A program made the translations under genes and the position numbers. This document shows, in pieces, positions 49,204-61,600 of a stretch of 64,000 nt of DNA (position 1 is the stretch's first letter; the number at the start of each line of letters is the position of its first letter). The stretch lies in NCBI RefSeq assembly GCF_008831285.2, contig NC_045140.1:26864131-26928130 (forward strand), given 5' to 3'. The stretch comes from Nymphaea colorata. Taxonomy: Eukaryota; Streptophyta; Magnoliopsida; Nymphaeales; Nymphaeaceae. The notes below the pieces were generated by a model. It did not search any database. It saw nothing but the letters and a program-made list of their open reading frames with translations, and was not told the DNA's origin.

Positions 49204-49858
49204 ATGGCTTCTGCGGATATCGAATACCGTTGCTTCGTCGGTGGCCTCGCCTGGGCCACCGATGACAGGGGTCTGGAGGAAGCCTTCAGTTCCTTTGGGG
49301 AGGTCATCGAATCCAAGGTCTGTTCTTCCTTCTCTGTCCATCTTCTTTACTTTTCTTTGTTTTGACCGATCAGATCGAGGGTTTTTTTTCTGGGTTTCTT
49401 TATGTCATCCTCGTTTATAATCGTGTCCTTGTGTTTTTGCAGGTCATCAGCGACCGGGAGACGGGCCGCTCCAGGGGCTTTGGCTTTGTCACCTTCCGTG
49501 AAGAGCAAGCCATGCGCGATGCCATTGAGGGGATGAACGGGAAGGAGCTGCACGGAGGAATATCACCGTCAACGAGGCCCAGCCTCGTGGCGGCAACGGT
49601 GGTGGTGGCGGAGGCGGCGGCGGTTTCCGCAGCGGTAACGGCGGTGGCGGCAACGGCGGCGGCTACGGCAGGAGGGGTGGTGGCAACGGAGGCTACGGTG
49701 GAGGAGGCTACGGTGGAGGAGGCTATGGTGGGGGCAGCCGCCGTAGCGAAGGCGGAGGCTACGGCAGCCGCGGAGGCGGTGGCCGCTATGGCGGCTCCGA
49801 AGGAGGTGATCGCTACCCAAGAGGCGGTGGTGCTTCCGATGGAAACTGGAGAAACTAG
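49204..49858 (+). CDS. glycine-rich RNA-binding protein (GRP7/8-like), apparently frameshifted
   Basis: Exon 1 is 49204-49317 and exon 2 is 49443-49858. The protein begins [20 protein letters not shown] and has an RRM with RNP2 (CFVGGL, residues 10-15) and RNP1 (RGFGFVTF, residues 49-56). GRPs of this type bind stress- and clock-regulated RNAs. After LHG (His75 at 49551-49553) the frame shifts: the family sequence RNITVNEAQ continues in another frame, as if one base were missing around 49554-49560. That second frame then runs open through a classic tail of [18 protein letters not shown] and [10 protein letters not shown] units to WRN and TAG at 49856-49858. In the literal frame the tail is instead Ala/Val/Thr-rich and stops at 49877. 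The intact Gly-rich frame suggests either a very recent mutation or a sequence error. Confidence 0.85.
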
Positions 49859-50545
49859 GGTTTACTTTATTTGTTAGGTTAGGGGTCCGCTTCCGTCCGT
49901 TCTTGCTCGTCCGATCGTCCGTCCGTCCGTCTGCCGTTGACTTTAATTGTTATGCTATTAGGCTACTGGTGCTTGTCTGGTTTTTGATACTCTGGTTGTG
50001 ATTGCATGCCTGGAAACTGTTTCAATGAGTAATATGTCTGCGCGTTTGCTTTTTTTCTCTCGTCTTTAATCTTGGTGTGTTTCCGGAGCAACGAAATCTC
50101 CCAATCTCTTTTCATCTTTACACGCGCCAAAGCCCTTTACCAACTTGGTCTGGAGGAAGCACTGAAAAGAAGTTAATCTATCTTATAAACGTGCGATTGG
50201 AAAGGGTGTTCACGAAAGCTCTCCGTCTTTTCAAAGACCAGGATGACGAAGAAGATAGGCCTGAAGTTCTCGTGTTTAACCTGTGCTCATCATCCTTTTC
50301 TTTGTTTTTGTCTAATGGTTCGTCGAATTTCTTCTATCGATGGAGTGTTCGTGGAGAGGAAAGGCATGAGCAATTTGTTTATTCTTTTACGAGCCATGTT
50401 TTGATTCTCTCCTAATGGTGTGCACGAGATTCTTTGTTTTCCGTTTCTGCTTTTCTATCTCGTGGAGGTTTAACTTATGTGTTGGGGGACTATGGTCTCT
50501 GTTGTAAATCCGATCTTGGATCCCATGATAGCAAATCTCTTCTGA

Positions 50546-50722
50546 TCTCTCTACAGTGGTTTGAAGGTTAGGAGGTTTATAGATACTGCTGCCAATCTCC
50601 ACGACCAAATTACTAAAGTATCGAAGTCTTCGTTCGGTCGGGATGATCCTGAAACTGGCCTGCGAAGTGCTGTTTCAAGGCAAAGTGCAGTTTCTAGACG
50701 ACGTGGTGCAAATACCTGGTAG
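50546..50722 (+). pseudogene. possible orphan exon or gene remnant
   Basis: After a CTCTACAG acceptor-like sequence, an open frame without ATG reads through VRRFIDTAANLHDQITKVSK, then SSFGRDDPETGLRSAV, then SRRRGANTW and a stop. The composition looks like a real C-terminal exon. A second protein-like stretch upstream near 50.19-50.27 kb (VFTKALRLFKDQDDEEDRPE) could belong to the same lost gene. I do not recognise the family, and no start or splice chain was found. Confidence 0.25.
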
Positions 50723-50863
50723 CGCCTGTACAAAATGAACAGCGTTATCTATTTATTCAGTTTGCTAATCATAGGTCGAAATTGTTTGGTTGTTTCTGGT
50801 GATCAGAGAAGTCGAAATTGTTCTTTTCTTCTCGTGACCTTAGGTGGTTTTTTTTGGGTCGAA

Positions 50864-50947
50864 GCAAAACTTCGAGAATAACACTTCGTAGCAAAACTTC
50901 GATGTGTTTTTCCCCTTGCTCTCGGGGTCGAAGCAAAACTTCTAGAA
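50864..50947. repeat. short imperfect tandem repeat
   Basis: The words GTCGAAGCAAAACTTC and GAGAATAACACTTCG/TAGAATAACACTTG recur, with an extra AGCAAAACTTCGA between them. Non-coding, apparently a local duplication. Confidence 0.6.
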
Positions 50948-51290
50948 TAACACTTGTGAGATAGAAATTGAACTGCATATTTTTTTTTGCCAGCCAGCCC
51001 AATAAGTTATACTACATCCTTAGTGATTTAGTTTTGTTTCTAGATGTTTGGATTTGATAAGATATCTCCTTACGAATATCCTATATCCGGTCATCATTAT
51101 AATAATAGTTAGAAGAAGGTGTCTTCCTAAACAATTCATTTTTTGTGCTAAAAAAATGACTCGTGGGCAGATATAGGAAGTGGTGATTTAAGCAAGTAAT
51201 GTTTCTAGTGTCCATGGATGTATGCCTTGCGTCCAACTCATGGAACAACGTATTCTGCATGGCTTCTACCGGTCAACTTTTTAATTGCTT

Positions 51291-51436
51291 CGGATTTGAA
51301 GGAGTATGGCCGCTAGCTGCTGCTTGGATGTGGCCCAGTGGCTGCTGCTGTTCAAACCAATGTTGTAAAAGGCGGATTTGAAGGAGTATGTCCGCTAGCT
51401 GCTGCTTGGATGTGGCTCAGTGGCTACTGCTGTTCA
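51291..51436. repeat. tandem duplication, 64-bp units
   Basis: Two 64-bp copies (51291-51354 and 51373-51436) share GGATTTGAAGGAGTATG and CCGCTAGCTGCTGCTTGGAT. They differ at about three positions and are separated by 18 bp. The whole repeat lies in one open frame, but no protein family is evident. Confidence 0.85.
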
Positions 51437-52823
51437 TTTATTGCTTCCCTTTTTCCCTTTCGACTTCCTCAGACCAAGAATTCATGGCAGGCCCAAAAAA
51501 TTTCAAGATTTTTTCATCTTTCACTTTGTGAATTTGATCCGATCCGTCTATTGTGGTGATTCATGTGGTGTACAACTTTATAGCCCAAGTAGAGATCCAA
51601 GCGCATAACAAAATCAAATCCTGATTTGAAGAACGATGCCCATTATTGCCAACCATATGCAAATGAACATGCGAATCCTCCTGATAATTGCTTCTGTTTC
51701 CGGCAAAATAACGTTCATCTCCACTAGTGACCAAACTCACAGCTACGAATTCTTGGAAAGAGAAGCACTAAACGTTGAAGCAGACATCGCACAGAAGCCC
51801 ATGATTTCGGTTGCAAGAATTTGCTCCCGGTTGTTGCTCAAAAAAAAAGAAAAAGATCAGTCAAAATTAAATATGCTGGCGATTGCCCTTTGAATTGCCT
51901 TGCGTGTTGGGATATGATTGCTCTTTCGCATTTTTTTGGAGATGTCAAGGTTACCAATCTTAGTCGGGCGTGTGAGTATTCTTTGTATTTTTGGTGGTGG
52001 CATTTGACAATCGAGCATTCTCCCTTCTTTCTTTTCATTTATTCCAAATATGAACTGTCTTTCCCTAGTGATGAGAATGCTTCTATCTCCCACACATCTC
52101 CTTCACATTTTTGGTGTGGCCTTCTTTCTGTCATTTTTCTTTTCTTTCGTCTTGCTGACCTCTCATCGTTCACCCCCCATCTTGATCTCTTTCGTCTTTC
52201 CGCGAATTCACTTTTCTTCTTGTTACCTGGCCTCCTTTGGTCATTCCGTTGCGTCGCTTCCACTTCAGTCCTTTTGGTTTCTTAGTTTCTTTCATCATGT
52301 TATTACTTTTGTTTGACTTTTTTTTGCTGGTCACATTAATACTTTTGACCACCTACAACGTTTTGGTATTAGCTTAGGTAACCAATGTCATCTTTGCATG
52401 ACCTACCTTTGTTAGTATCATTCCAGACTCACTATTGATTCATCCTTTTTTCCTCTTTTGTTCTTTCACACCTTTGTTATTTTCTTGGAGTAGTGTTTGG
52501 AGGTTGTTGCTCATTTCTTCTTAGTAGCGCATTTGATAGGAGCACAACAACAGTGTCTTTAGGGACACATTTTTTTCGTCAAAGTCCGAAACACCCTTTA
52601 TGCAATGGAATGTCTACTTTGCTATTCAGTTACGACGCTGTTTTTTGTGTGTTATTGTGTGTCTTCCACTTTCTTTCTATTTTTTTTTATTTTGTTTTAT
52701 TATACTTTTAACTTGTATATTTTATTTTTTTATTTTGTTTTGGTGGTTTGATGTTGTAGTTAGAAGATTTTTTTTTTTCAAATTAAATTAAATTAAATTA
52801 TATATATATATATATATAAATAA

Positions 52824-52879
52824 ATAAAGAGAAACCACGGAATTTTATTATACTATATATATATAAAGAGAAACCACGG
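52824..52879 (+). promoter_or_regulatory. duplicated TATA-type core promoter element upstream of the BTB gene
   Basis: The 17-bp word ATAAAGAGAAACCACGG occurs at 52824-52840 and again at 52863-52879, within TA-rich sequence. The second copy is part of TATATATAAAGAG and is a good TATA box about 350 bp before the ATG at 53212. The first copy has TAAATAAA in the same place and is a weaker box. It probably drives the BTB gene with a leader of about 300 bp. Confidence 0.45.
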
Positions 52880-53211
52880 CGCACACAGATTGAGAGAGGG
52901 GGAGTGTTGGAGAGCGCGGGGTCGGGCTGTTGGCTCTCCTCTTGCAGCTTGCTCGTGCCTGCCTTATCCACAAGAAGAGCAGCACCCCTTCTTCAAATCA
53001 ACCCCCAGGATCTCCGTTCTCTCTTCCGTGCTTCATTTCACCCACGGAAATTAATAAAAGCGAAAGAAGAAAGGAAGCAAGGGAAGAGGTGGACGCCACC
53101 CTTCCTTTGGGCCCTGGTTCTCCACTCCATTTCGCCCTTCTCCGTTAATGGTGGAAGAGAACGGATTGTATTGTAACGAGCGATTTGGGGTTGTAGCGTG
53201 GCCAAGGAAGG

Positions 53212-56200
53212 ATGAACAATCCCGGACCCAGGAAGAAACAGCGCGTGGGAAGCAGCAGTCGTCTGTCCTCCTATGCCGCCGATGCCGACCTCCAGAAACC
53301 TCCTTCCGAAACCGATCCCTCCGGCGACCCAAGGGCCTCCCTCCTCCGTTCTGTTCCCTACGGATTCAACGACCCCCTTACCACCGATGTAGTTCTCCAT
53401 CTCCTTCATCTCGTCGATCCCCTGCTTCCTTCCACGTCTCTGCCTGACCCCTTGGATCCTCACCTTTCTGCCTTGGCTTCCCCTGCCGAAGACCCTCTGC
53501 CGTTCTCCTCCTCCTCCTCCTCGTCTTCGGGAGCTTCTTCCGCCGCCGATAAGGTTAAAGTCTTCCTCCATTCTTCCGTCCTCCACCGCTCCAAGTACTT
53601 CTCCGCCCTTCTTTCCGATCGATGGAAGGGAAGCGAGACCCGCGCTGAAGCGGATGATCGGCATTTCCGGATGACACTCCAGGTTTCGTCCTCTCGATCT
53701 ATGGAATCCTACCTGACCGTGCTGCAGCTCTTCTACTCCGACGATTTCTCCACCACCATCGTCAGCGCTGGCGTCGCCCTCTCGCTACTCCCCGTCGCGC
53801 TTGAGCTCCTCTTCGATGACTGTATCAAGGCCTGCCTTCGATTCCTCGAGGCTGTGCCGTGGACGGAGGAGGAGGAGAAGGCGGTGCTCAACCTGCTTCC
53901 TCTTCTTCCTAAGGAGGACTCGCAGGAGCTGGCGGCTCGATTGGTGCCTACCAGGGTCGACTCATCGGAGGACATGCTCCACGGCTTGATTCTGGCTGCC
54001 GTTCACAGCCTTCCCAACATCGCCACCGTGAAGGCCTTCGTCGCGAAGCTTCTGCGCGATCACTCGTCACGGGATTCCGTGGGACGCGTTCTGCAGTCTG
54101 CGTTCATGACGAGTCTGAGGTCAGTGAAGGAGTCGCTGGAGGAGTATTCGAGCCCTAACGTACGTGGTGACCACGAAGAGATCGAGGCGTTGCAGAGGCT
54201 CAATCTGCACACTGCGGTCGTTAACGCGCGGCATCTCCTGTGGTTGGTGGAGAGGATGATCGAGTTGAGGGTGGCGGACTCCGCAGTGAAGGAGTGGAGC
54301 GAGCAGCAGGCCTTCTCCGCCGACCTTCAGAGAGCATTCAGGGACGACGCCTGGAAGAATATTGCTCCGGGACTTCCTGCTTTGATCTTGAGATGTACCT
54401 GCCGTATGGCGAATGCCGTCGCAGCAGGCTCAATCTTGGTTGATCGACAGGTAGCAGATTCACATGTGTGCTTCAATTTTGCTTGTTAGCTTGTTTCTTT
54501 GCCCTAAAAAATTTTCCTCGCCATGAAGTTCTTTCTCTTTTTTGAAGAATTTTAGTGCTTACTTTTCTTTCTTGGTCATCAATGTGAACTCTTAATCGCA
54601 CTCGAGATTCGATTCAGGAAAGATCTAGCAGGTCCAAATAAGCCTGTTCGATCGTCATTCTGTCTGTACCCGAATTAGAGTTTACAGAGGGAAGAACTAG
54701 TTCTCTAGGGAGCGCTGGCCCTCATTTCTGGACAAAATCTAGTGGTTAGGTATCAATTACGGATTTGTGAGTCCAATCGGTCTCAGAACTGATATGTCTG
54801 TCTCTGCTGGTTTCTTCATGTTATTTTTAATCCACATTCTTGCTAGATCACTTGGTTCTGCAAGAATGGGCGCGGGACGCATGGACACGTTCAACAATTT
54901 CATTATATTTTTCTGCAGCCGTTTTAAGTGACGTCCTTTTCCCTGAAATCATCGAAAAACGCCTTGCGAAAAGCTTTTCATAACAGGCAGATTTATATCA
55001 GTAGAGAAGAGAATGCATGGTTCAGTTTTGGTTTTATGTGCGAAACCCTTCTATACTAACCCATCCTATAGGTTGCCAGTAAGCTAGGGATTTGGATGTC
55101 CTGGAAAGAGTTAATGGTGTTATTCATGTTCGTGTATTCATTATAGACTAATATTAACAACATAGGGCAGACACACTATCCCATTATCCGGCTATTCATA
55201 AAGCCGTGCTCTGTCACCAAGCATTTTCTGTTTCTCGATTTCTTCTCTTGCTATCCATTGGACATGACTTTGATCGAACTTGTTTAGCTTAGCAAAAGAT
55301 AGACATATGTTGGTCTTAATGCGAAGTGGTATTGAGGTTCAATTTATATCCATAGTCCGACAAGTTGTAAAGGACCAAAGGTTGAGAGTTTAATCCAGGT
55401 ATTCAAGCTTTGAATAGCGTTAATGGTTTGTTTAATAGTCACTTCCTGAGTAGCTAGTAACTGATTGGCGCAAGAATACTTTAGTAGAGTGGAGACCAAG
55501 CAAGAAAGTGGAACTAGTACTCCCGGTTTGAATATTAGTGGACTATATGAGGGACTCTTAAAAACTTTGTTATTCAGTCGAGGTATCAACTCAAATGTAC
55601 CTGGCTTCCACATTTTACAGGTAACTCAATAGAAATTAAAGCAATTGAGAAGATGGTTACAGATCTTGCTGGTCAACCTTAGATAGCAGTAGCTAGCATG
55701 GAAATAGTCCTCTTGCTTTGGTAGCGACGTGGGTGACTTTTCAATGTATTGTGGAAGCGGAAGTTTCGCCTTGCAAAAATGTTCCATTCTAATGATTGTA
55801 ATGGCCCGTGTTATTTTATTTTATTTATCTTATCGAAAAATCAGATATCCTCCTTTTTTTGCACTTGTCCAACTTTTTGTTCATGGCCCTGTTTCATTTC
55901 ATTTGCCTTCTCAGTATCAATATGTTGAAGATATTAGTTTTATCAATGGGGATCTTTGTTGATTTATTTACTGAAAAGGATGAAGCCCTGCCCTTCAGTG
56001 TGCTTTTTGATATTGAGCTTTTTTTGTGTAAATCACATACCGCAGAAGGACCACTGATTTGCATGAACTATTGCAACCCCAACATGTGTCCTCTGGTCGC
56101 AGACGATCTGCATCATCGTAAATACTGAACACAGTGGTGAGGCATATAAGAATAACTTAGTGTCTGGATTACGAGAAAAGCTTGACAAAATCATGATATC

Positions 56201-56797
56201 TGTACAAAGAGGGTGATGAGGACAGTGATTGAGGAGATACGATTGAACTCTTGGTTTTATTTCCATAGTTTCATGTGATACTAGTTTCAGGTAGTGACTT
56301 TTTCTAAGGTGTGGTTTCCCCCTTTCAGAAACAGAGAAAATGTGGGCAGGTCTCGAGGGTATTTAATGGAAATTGGATGGAGCATTTTGGTTTTGCCTTG
56401 TTACACACGTTTCCACTCTAGAAAGTCTGGAAGTTTGTGCTTATCATATTTTGCCTTGCTCATGGTGAAGCTTGTAAAAATAGTTAAAGTTAAGTTTGAA
56501 GTCAATGTGCTTCAGGTGAGGATGAAGCTTGTTAAAGACTGGCTTCCAGTTCTCTTAGTCTGCAGAGAGCATGTTTCACCTATACCATCCAGTCAGAAGT
56601 CTCTTTACCAGGAGTTGGAAGAAAAATTTCTGCAGATTATTTCCACACTCCCCATGTCAGAGTCCCAGGAACTGCTGCAGCAATGCCTTAGCTTTTCCAC
56701 CCGTAATGTCGACGAATGTCCGCACTTGGTCTCTGCTTTCAACACCTGGTTTCGCCGGGCAAGGCGAGGATCACTTGATCAGCTGCATGGTAACTGA
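53212..56797 (+). CDS. BTB/POZ domain-containing protein (plant-type)
   Basis: Two exons, 53212-54450 and 56516-56797, are joined in phase 0 across a 2-kb intron and encode about 506 residues. The BTB-like region covers about residues 55-190: FNDPLTTDVVLHLL, then KVFLHSSVLHRSKYFSALLSD with the typical HxxVLxxRSxYF pattern, then TVLQLFYSDDF. The following helical part includes ALSLLPVALELLFDDCIKAC and FLEAVPWTEEEEKAVL, as in a plant BTB subgroup that includes At1g63850-type proteins. The C-terminal exon has RMKLVKDWLPVLLVCREHV and ISTLPMSESQELLQQCLSF. Such proteins are generally thought to act as CUL3 E3 ligase adaptors; no second substrate-binding domain is seen. The start is the first ATG of the frame. 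Reading past 54450 adds only an intronic tail ending at 54489. Confidence 0.88.
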
Positions 56798-58657
56798 AGC
56801 CCCGGGAGTCCTGTGTTTAGTCTTGTAAAAATTTTCTGTGCATCGTCTTGTAAAAATTTTCTTGAGCACAGCTGCCTGGTACTGTTGTATTGTCTTTCTT
56901 GTAAAAAAACTGTTCTCTCTGTGCTGCATCTGCTCGATGACTTTGTATTCTGCTGTAGTGGCAATTGAAGGCATCTTTGTAAATTGTACGCTTCTGTCTC
57001 CTTGCGTCTTGGATCTTTCAGGGGGCCTTATGCTCTGTGCCTATCGGTAAGAGATTGCGGTGTCTTTTTCATGTTTCTCCTCATGTGTCTGTGTGAATGT
57101 GTAATTCGTGGTATCTGATATATATAGTTTTTATTGAATTTACAATGTTTTTATATTTCATGTTTTTTAGATAAAACCTGATTAATAAAGTCTTCAAAGC
57201 AACCATGCTGATCCATTATTTGGCTGTAGTTGTTGAAATTGGTTTTTCAATTGAATTGATCGACAGACATCTTCAGCGACTCACCTGAAATCAAATCAAA
57301 ACTGGAATTATTTGTAGACCAGTCAAATTAACGTGTACATTTGTGAGTAAAAAATTCGAGAAAGATGGATATAGAAAAATCAAGAAAATATGCAACATAC
57401 CTTCTTCGAATCAGATCCTACATGGAACGAAAAAGGGTTTATTCAGTGATCGATATTCCTTTTTTCCCACCTTTTTCTGGGGGTATTTCTTGAATGATAC
57501 TTAGACCTTTCCATGGGATCCGAAAAATTTGGATAGGTTCTAAGGGATCCTGGACGGGTTCACCTAACCCCAATACACGGGAGCTGGTCGGTCAGATGTC
57601 TCTGGCCCCAACCTCCCACTAAGCTGGTATGAATACGATGGTTTACATGGGTCACCATCGCTCTCCGAAGACTCAAGTGGATCCGATGATCCAGTACCAT
57701 TTTAAAACAGTAAATTACAAAGATCTCTATTCTCCAGCTCGATCAGGCCAGGACACATTGGTTTTTAGATACATTTTAAGCGAGATTCATGTTTGCAGAC
57801 AATGTAAATGCATGCAGAATCTGTTCAATCAAATTTGAACCAAAAAGCTAAAATTTCGACTGCAGATACCATATCATAGGCATTAACGTCTCCAAGGACG
57901 AACTTCTCATAAAATCTGAAAGTCATCGGCATGCAAGAGTTTTTGATGGTGTGGGAAAAAGAAAGCAAGAGAAGCCAACTGATCGAGTTTCCAAAGTGAG
58001 TGGAATGATCGGAATATGGAACATAGTCTTTCGTTATTTTTCCAATTCGAAACATTTTCAGTGAAAGAGTATCCTTAGTTGCTAAACTTGAAGAAGTTTT
58101 AGATTATCTAAATACAAAAACAAATTCTGCATGTCTCCTAAAAGAAACAAAGCTTGCCACAAAGCCCTGATCGAGGGGTGGAGGGGGGAGAGAGGTAAGT
58201 GATGGGGATTGATGTATTCCTTCTTGGGTAGCTTCTCAGCAGATACTTCCTCAACCACTACAATCCATTTGGAGAAATCCAAACTCACAGATGGCCTCTT
58301 CTTCCTAGGAGGCGGTAGGAGAGAGAGAGGGGGAGAGAGAGTGCACCTTACTCAATGGAAGGGCCATTGCAGAAAGACAGAGAAGGGGAGAGAGAGAGCA
58401 AGCGTTTGCTTCAAACTTCTCCAACAAAGATGACGATCGACCAACTTCCGGACCAGCGACAGTTACCACCCAAGCAGAAACACCTCGCCAACTGCCACCG
58501 TCTAGTTATCATCATCATCAGCATCTCTGCAGTTCCCTCGCTCAGGACAAAGGAAGCAAGTTCAGAAAAGAACTGCTTCTGCTTGGCAAGTTATTAGTAG
58601 AACTCCTCCTACTCTTTGGCTCTTTCCAAGAGCCGTTTGCCGTCTTGGCATACGATC
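56798..58657. other. spacer between BTB and TRM-like genes
   Basis: The left part holds the BTB 3'UTR, with a duplicated CTTGTAAAAATTTTC word at about 56.82 and 56.85 kb. The middle is AT-rich. GAGA-rich sequence at 58.31-58.40 kb and CAT triplets near 58.51 kb precede the TRM-like start and probably belong to its leader. No gene was recognised. Confidence 0.4.
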
Positions 58658-61600
58658 ATGCCCACCAAATCCAGCTTCGCTCAGAAACTTCTCCACGATA
58701 TCCGCAAGAAGAAGGAGCGCTTGGTCACTGCAAACAACGCCAACCATTCCAATTCTTTCTTGGCTCTCGGTAAGCAACTTCACACGTCTAAACTCCTTTC
58801 TTTTCTTCGTAATTCCCTCTTATTCGCATGCTCGCCCAGAAAATATCTGCTCTGAGCTCTTCCCTTCATGTTTGCATGTTTTCCTCTTCATCTGTACTCA
58901 GAAGAAAGCCCGAAGCATGATGATCACATTAGGTTTTCACCTGCATCAGACAATACAGAGCCTCACCATACTGTAATAACTTAAAGTCCTTCTTTAGTGT
59001 TGTCCATTTTCAACTTCACTTGCAAATTTTACCCGCAATGGACCAATTTTTCTTTGGCTTTCTTTTGCTTTTTTTTTTTGGTGTCCTTCTTGGCAGAATC
59101 TCTCCCCCGGAAAAGACAACAGGTTTAGAGACTCTGGTACAGGAAGACACGGTAAACTGTTACTGACGACGGACAGAATTTCTTCCAAGGAGATGGTTGT
59201 GTATCATCAGAAAGACATACCGGCCGCCTCCACTGCTACCGGACCATGGCTGCCCGACGCCACCATAGTGGCAATTCAAATTCTGACCAGAAGAAGAAAC
59301 AGAGATTCTGATTTTAGTAAGAAAGAGCTGTTAGAAATCAATCCCACTGATGAGAGCAGTCACGGCTTTGATCTGAATGCTGATCCAAGTTGCAGTGGAC
59401 GAGTTCTAAGCTCATCCTTTGTGGAGGCAAATGAAACATTCAGAGGGAGTGAAAACTTAAACTGGGTACTTGCACCTACCGGCTCTTCGGTTGTGCTGTG
59501 TTCAGAGGAGGGCCATTCAGTAGGCTCTGATAGCAGGTTGCTCGATGGGACCAGAGATCTGGAAGAATCGCTACAAACACTGGTTCATCTCCTAGAAACA
59601 TCGGAGCAGATAGTAACCCCGAGGAGGACAGAGTCTGACAGGCAGCAAATTCGACAGCCAGGGTCCATTGAAGCACTAGTATCTCGTCTGCTGCAGAAGG
59701 ATGGTGGTCTTCCTCTTGATAGGTTGCTGAAACACTCCCGTGGTGATTCCAGAATGCTAGGAGCAGGCAATTTTGGTGGCCGTGAAGTGCTAAGCTTACC
59801 CCCTCCAGAGAAGAAGCAGCTTCCGCTTAGTCCTCTGCACAGCAACAATGATTATGCGTTCTCACCTAAGCGGGCAACTATTCATCAACTTCCAGTACCA
59901 GAGAGAAGTTCAAATAGCTCATCTGCAGCTTCAAATGGGTACAGCAATTATCCTACAAAGGAGGACGGCCATAAAATCAAGCCTGTTGGTTCTAGAGGTT
60001 CCCAGCAAGAAAAAGCTAGGATCCCCAATGTGATTGCCAAGCTTATGGGCCTAGAGGAGCTCCCGCCAAATCATGGCTCGGTTGCAGCCAAGATCCAGAA
60101 GACACCGGACGCTAAAGGACCAATTAGCGAAACAAAGAGCAGCCTCTACCAGCGGGACGAAAACATAACAAAGCTAAATTCAATTCTTCTGAATTCACAT
60201 CATGCCCTTCTTAAAATCGATTTGCAGACAAGAATGCAGCAAATGGATGGCAGTGTAACGGTTGCAAGAAAAGCACAGGAGAGAGCTCCAACCGCAAGAA
60301 CAACGGATCAGATGGAAGACAAGTATGCAAAGGAGAGTCCAGTACAGAAGAAATCAAGCCAGACTTTCAAGACTAACAAGCAGAAGAATGCCCAGAATAT
60401 TTACCACGCTAGAGGATCCAAGACTACCGTGCAAATGTCCGCAAGAGAAATCCAAAAAGGCAAGGTAGGTAACAGCATAACATTAACGACTGAACCCATG
60501 CAGCCGTACGTGCAGAAGCCCATTCCTAGACTTGGTATAGAAGGGTACTTGGTGCAGAAAGACCTCAAATCGGATACTCAGAAGGCTGAGCTTGAAGCAG
60601 TTGCAGTTGATGTGGACCTAAGGTCTAAAACAAAAGGTTCACAAGGAAAAATTCCAACAGTCGGGGGCCCGAAGAATGAGGTCGCCCATTTGAGCCCGTA
60701 TGAGAAGTCTTTCCCGCAGAATGTTGCAGAAGCCAATGATGCAGTGCATAATGCAGAAGGGAAAAACCATGGTACTCGAAACCAAAGGAAAGAACAAAGT
60801 GCAAAAGATGGTGCAAGTAGACCAAATACATATAGACCAAAACATTTGAGAGAAATGAGGAGAACAACCCATTACTCACATACTGCAGAAATTGTCGACC
60901 CTGAGATGCGAGACCAGAAGAATCTGCACGGGGCAAAATTTGATGGTAGGCATGGAAACAAAAGCCGCAGTGGAGTACCCGGTAAACATCAGGTAACTGC
61001 AATCAACAAGCTCAACAAGAGGCACAAGGCGGTGAGGAGGCTAGAAAACCAAGGAATCGTGCACGCAGCTGAGACAAAAGCAGCTTCAAAATCTGCAAGT
61101 CCCTTTCCATGTTCTGTTTTTGGAGAAGAGACTGCAGTTCTACCACCTAAGACGGCAACAGTAGAAGAGCTTCATCTGAACGAAGCCCCGAGCTCTAAGA
61201 GGACACCTGAATCACCAAGTTTCCAAAAGACCAAGTTCTGCCAAGAAATGCCCGCGGTGCACACAAAGACCTCTCTTGCACAAGAACTGAAACAGAGGAG
61301 GAAAGAGCGCATGATCGAGATGGCAAATATTCATAGAAGCATGGAAGATGCCACCCTGGAGAAACATTCACGGAACTTCGAAGTACCATCCTCCTCGTCC
61401 GGCGTCATTGCACTAGAAGACGAAATAAGCCATGATGAGCTCCAGCCCGAAAGCAAAATTGTAAGTTGGCTTCAACAACCTACACTTTGTTTTGCTCTGC
61501 TTTTGTTCAATCTTTCCGCTACTTCTGAGAAAAGAAACAAACACTTATTCCAGAAAACACACAACAAAATATATAGGATCGCCGATATGAATCAGAATCA

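Larger units (their letters stand above)
49859..52861. other. intergenic region between GRP and BTB genes
   Basis: This begins with the GRP 3'UTR (TCCGTCCG runs near 49.9 kb). It holds a short protein-like open segment at 50.5-50.7 kb, two small tandem duplications (50.86-50.95 and 51.29-51.44 kb) and T-rich sequence from 51.9 to 52.8 kb. No complete gene was recognised. Confidence 0.4.

Noticed and set aside
51636-52316. Several open frames in the GRP-BTB spacer
   Set aside because: They are T-rich, overlap on both strands, and show no domain or splice chain.
58616-58657. Upstream start for the TRM-like gene
   Set aside because: The codon at 58616 is TTG, and the conserved-looking MPTKSSFAQKLLHDI begins at the ATG at 58658.
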